From contig JBOZIK010000001.1 of the NCBI GenBank assembly GCA_051453625.1, positions 254,170,976-254,204,067 of the forward strand: a stretch of 33,092 nt of DNA, in the 5' to 3' direction. Made by a program: the position numbers and the translations under genes. Every line of letters starts with the position of its first letter. Positions within the stretch are counted from its first letter, which is position 1. This document shows, one piece after another, positions 31,306 to 33,092 of the stretch. The DNA comes from Welwitschia mirabilis. Taxonomy: Eukaryota; Gnetophyta; Gnetopsida; Welwitschiales. A model generated the notes under the pieces. It had not been told where the DNA came from and did not search any database. It saw only the letters and a list, made by a program, of their open reading frames with translations.

Positions 31306-31476
31306 AAACTGGTAATTGATAATTATGCATTAATGAGGACATTCCTTTATCTTAAATTTCAATTTTATCTAGACATGTAATGTAATTTTTTGATTTAATT
31401 TTGAAGTTTTTCTTTCCTATTAATTTGGCATTAAAAAAGTACTCTTTCTCTTTTTTTGTCAAGGAACTAACAAAAT
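31306..31476 (+). other. Presumed 3' internal region of an LTR element
   Basis: AT-rich, non-coding, placed between the gap and the polypurine tract. Its end (AACTAACAAAATGCTAGG) resembles the pre-LTR sequence at 3075-3090 (GACTGACAAGGCTAAG). Confidence 0.4.
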
Positions 31477-31492
31477 GCTAGGTAGGGGGCTA
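31477..31492 (+). other. Polypurine tract upstream of LTR
   Basis: GCTAGGTAGGGGGCTA, nearly the same as the tract at 3086-3101, directly before the LTR start. It normally marks a 3' LTR. Confidence 0.6.
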
Positions 31493-32063
31493 TATTGCAA
31501 TCCCAAATTGTGATGTTTTAATGGCTTGATTGGCAATGTTTTATAGAGAATAGGGACTCAATTTAGTCATTTTCAGGCATTTTGTCATAAATTAATTTAA
31601 TAGTCTCATTATTATATGAAATTCGATATTTCTATCTAAAAAAGTCAGGAATTCAATGAAGAAAAAAATGGAGCAAAAAGTAAAGGAAAAGACTAAGAAA
31701 ATAGCTGTTGTTCCAATGACACAAGGCATGACCACACAAATTGAAGCAATCAAAAAAGTTCAGCAAGGCTGACATGGAGAGTGTGATGTGGACTGCTGAC
31801 ATGGCTATCATGGACTCTATTATCCCCATGACATAGGAGATGATATAACAGTTGCAAATGAATTTAAATCATAATGGGATTCTAATGTGATGAGCTGTGA
31901 TTGAATGATAAAAGGGTGTCATGTTCATTATCATGTCCACAACGATAGCAACATGACAGTGCCATAACTTCTTCCTAACTAAGTCAATTAGGGTCTAGTT
32001 TATTCCTAATGATGCCCCTTCATCTGTACTGATCTACCTGACCTGTAACTACCTTAGGAAAGC

Positions 32064-32070
32064 TATAAAA
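32064..32070 (+). promoter_or_regulatory. LTR TATA box
   Basis: TATAAAA followed by ACCCC, 571 bp into the LTR. Position and C-rich follow-up match the LTR at 3102. Confidence 0.55.
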
Positions 32071-32248
32071 ACCCCTACTTCACATCATTTAGTTATTTTT
32101 TGACATTGGAGGATTGTGTGACAAAGGCATCCAAGGAGTCAAGGATCCAATTTAGCATAGAAGGGATCATTCTTAGTGTAAAGGTTGTATTTTTGACATT
32201 AAGAAGTCACTACCTGGCTGAGGTGTTGTAAGACATTCCATTGATTTA

Positions 32249-32254
32249 ATAAAA
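32249..32254 (+). terminator. LTR polyadenylation signal
   Basis: AATAAA about 180 bp downstream of the TATA box, followed by a T-rich stretch; it would end the R region. Confidence 0.45.
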
Positions 32255-32675
32255 TGTCTTTCTTCTTCTTAAAATCTTATGATTTCCCTTGTGATATTTG
32301 TTAAAGTTTAATTAACACTATTTCTTAGATTAATTCCTAATTAGACACAGGTCATAAGGGCTGAGTTGGGTGATAACAACTTAGAAATTTGGTTATCATA
32401 GGCTTGCATTTCATTTCTCTTTCATACTTTACATTGCACATTAGAATGGTTGCATTGTCAATTTCCTTTTTGCATACAAAAGCACAAAATTACTTGAAAA
32501 TATTGAATTGGAATTTAAGTTACATTCTTTCTCATTCATGTACTTGATTAGATTATTGCCTTACGCTCTCTAGATTATGACATTCATTGGTTAATTCACC
32601 TTATACTAAGCCTAATTACAATTTTTCTATTTATAGCATTGATTACTTTTGAAGCGAAATTTAGGCTCAACATTT

Positions 32676-32693
32676 TGGCATCATTACCGAGGA
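32676..32693 (+). other. Primer-binding site for tRNA-Asp, decayed
   Basis: TGGCATCATTACCGAGGA against TGGCGCCGTTGCCGGGGA, the sequence complementary to the 3' end of plant tRNA-Asp used by Athila-type elements. 13 of 18 match; all five differences are transitions of the G-to-A or C-to-T kind. It lies 3 bp after the LTR end, as expected. Confidence 0.75.
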
Positions 32694-33092
32694 GCATCAG
32701 AATAAGCTATCAAGTTCATTCAAATCAAAAGTAACTGGATTGAATTTTTGCTATCATTATTTCTATTTACTTTTAGTTTTTATCTAATACCTATTGGTGT
32801 AATCTACTTGCTTTGAAGAGATTATCTAAAGATATCTACTTGCCCTTTGATCAAAGGCAAGATTATCTCTAAGGTCTACCCCTATACAAGTAAGACTATT
32901 CACCTTTAGAGGGTAACACATTGTTTTCACTTGTTGTTTATGTTATGTGCCCTTTTTTATTATAAATTGTTTCTTCTTTTTCTATTCTCTTTTTATAAAA
33001 TAATTTCCCCTTGCTAGGTCTACCTTCTTGCGCTTTGTATGATCTGGAAGGATTACCATATAGCAATAAGTCTTTGATGTCTTTTTCTTAGG
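32694..33092 (+). other. 5' leader of Athila/Tat-like element
   Basis: Follows the PBS. T-rich, with the TTATTTCTATTTACTTTTAG type of text common in such leaders. Near 32999-33090 an open stretch reads CALYDLEGLPYSNKSL, which could be the beginning of Gag, but the window ends before this can be judged. Confidence 0.4.

Larger units (their letters stand above)
31493..32672 (+). mobile_element. Athila/Tat-like LTR, complete (1180 bp)
   Basis: Head TATTGCAATCCC is the family head TGTTGCGATCCC with G-to-A changes. The end is CTCAACA, three bases before a tRNA-Asp-type PBS. TATA box at 32064-32070, AATAAA at 32249-32254. The U3 part shares the repeated GACATGG motif with the copy at 30861. Length fits Athila LTRs (about 1.2-1.8 kb, from knowledge of the family). 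It has a polypurine tract on its left and a PBS on its right, unusual for a single LTR. Confidence 0.8.

Overview
The window looks like intergenic DNA from a plant nuclear genome that is large and rich in repeats. The plant assignment rests on three things: a plant-type L1 LINE (DUF4283-like ORF1, zf-RVT-like ORF2 C-terminus), chromovirus-like Ty3/gypsy pol, and a tRNA-Asp-type primer-binding site of the kind used by plant Athila-class elements. The very low GC, rarity of CG dinucleotides and deep decay of every element would suit a gymnosperm or another giant-genome plant, but that is inference. I see no intact host protein gene, no rRNA or functional tRNA gene, no CRISPR array and no bacterial feature. 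Seven runs of N interrupt the sequence.

Layout. 1-3101: a GAA microsatellite, then a long tandem repeat (copies start at 414 and 1069, further fragment 1992-2075, two gaps between), ending in a purine-rich tract. 3102 to about 4339: a plus-strand LTR with TATA box. About 4340-16078: AT-rich, mostly unassignable old repeat DNA holding minisatellites, a 243-bp tandem duplication, two tRNA-like repeats and weak LTR-promoter candidates. 16079-24380: one minus-strand L1-type LINE with poly(A) tail and a perfect 17-bp target-site duplication. Its length (8.27 kb) is inflated by two internal tandem duplications, one of the DUF4283 domain and one of the reverse transcriptase to zf-RVT segment. The LINE appears to have landed in an older Ty3/gypsy pol remnant whose pieces lie on both sides. 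About 26290-28850: a minus-strand Ty3/gypsy pol pseudogene read in order as protease, reverse transcriptase, RNase H, integrase, full of stops and frameshifts. 30861-32693: two plus-strand LTR copies of an Athila/Tat-like family; the complete one is followed at once by a decayed tRNA-Asp primer-binding site and preceded by a polypurine tract. 32694-33092: the 5' leader of that element.

How the parts relate. Nothing here works as a gene system. The window is a record of successive insertions: old gypsy pol, then a LINE into it, then duplication and deletion inside the LINE, with Athila-like LTRs on the opposite strand at both ends. Many inactivating changes in pol and in the primer-binding site are C-to-T or G-to-A, as expected of methylated, silenced repeats. 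The observations most worth a second look are the LINE with complementary damage in its two RT copies, its unexplained 1.2-kb 3' segment, the LTR carrying both a PPT and a PBS, and the high-identity tandem repeat just upstream of the first LTR.
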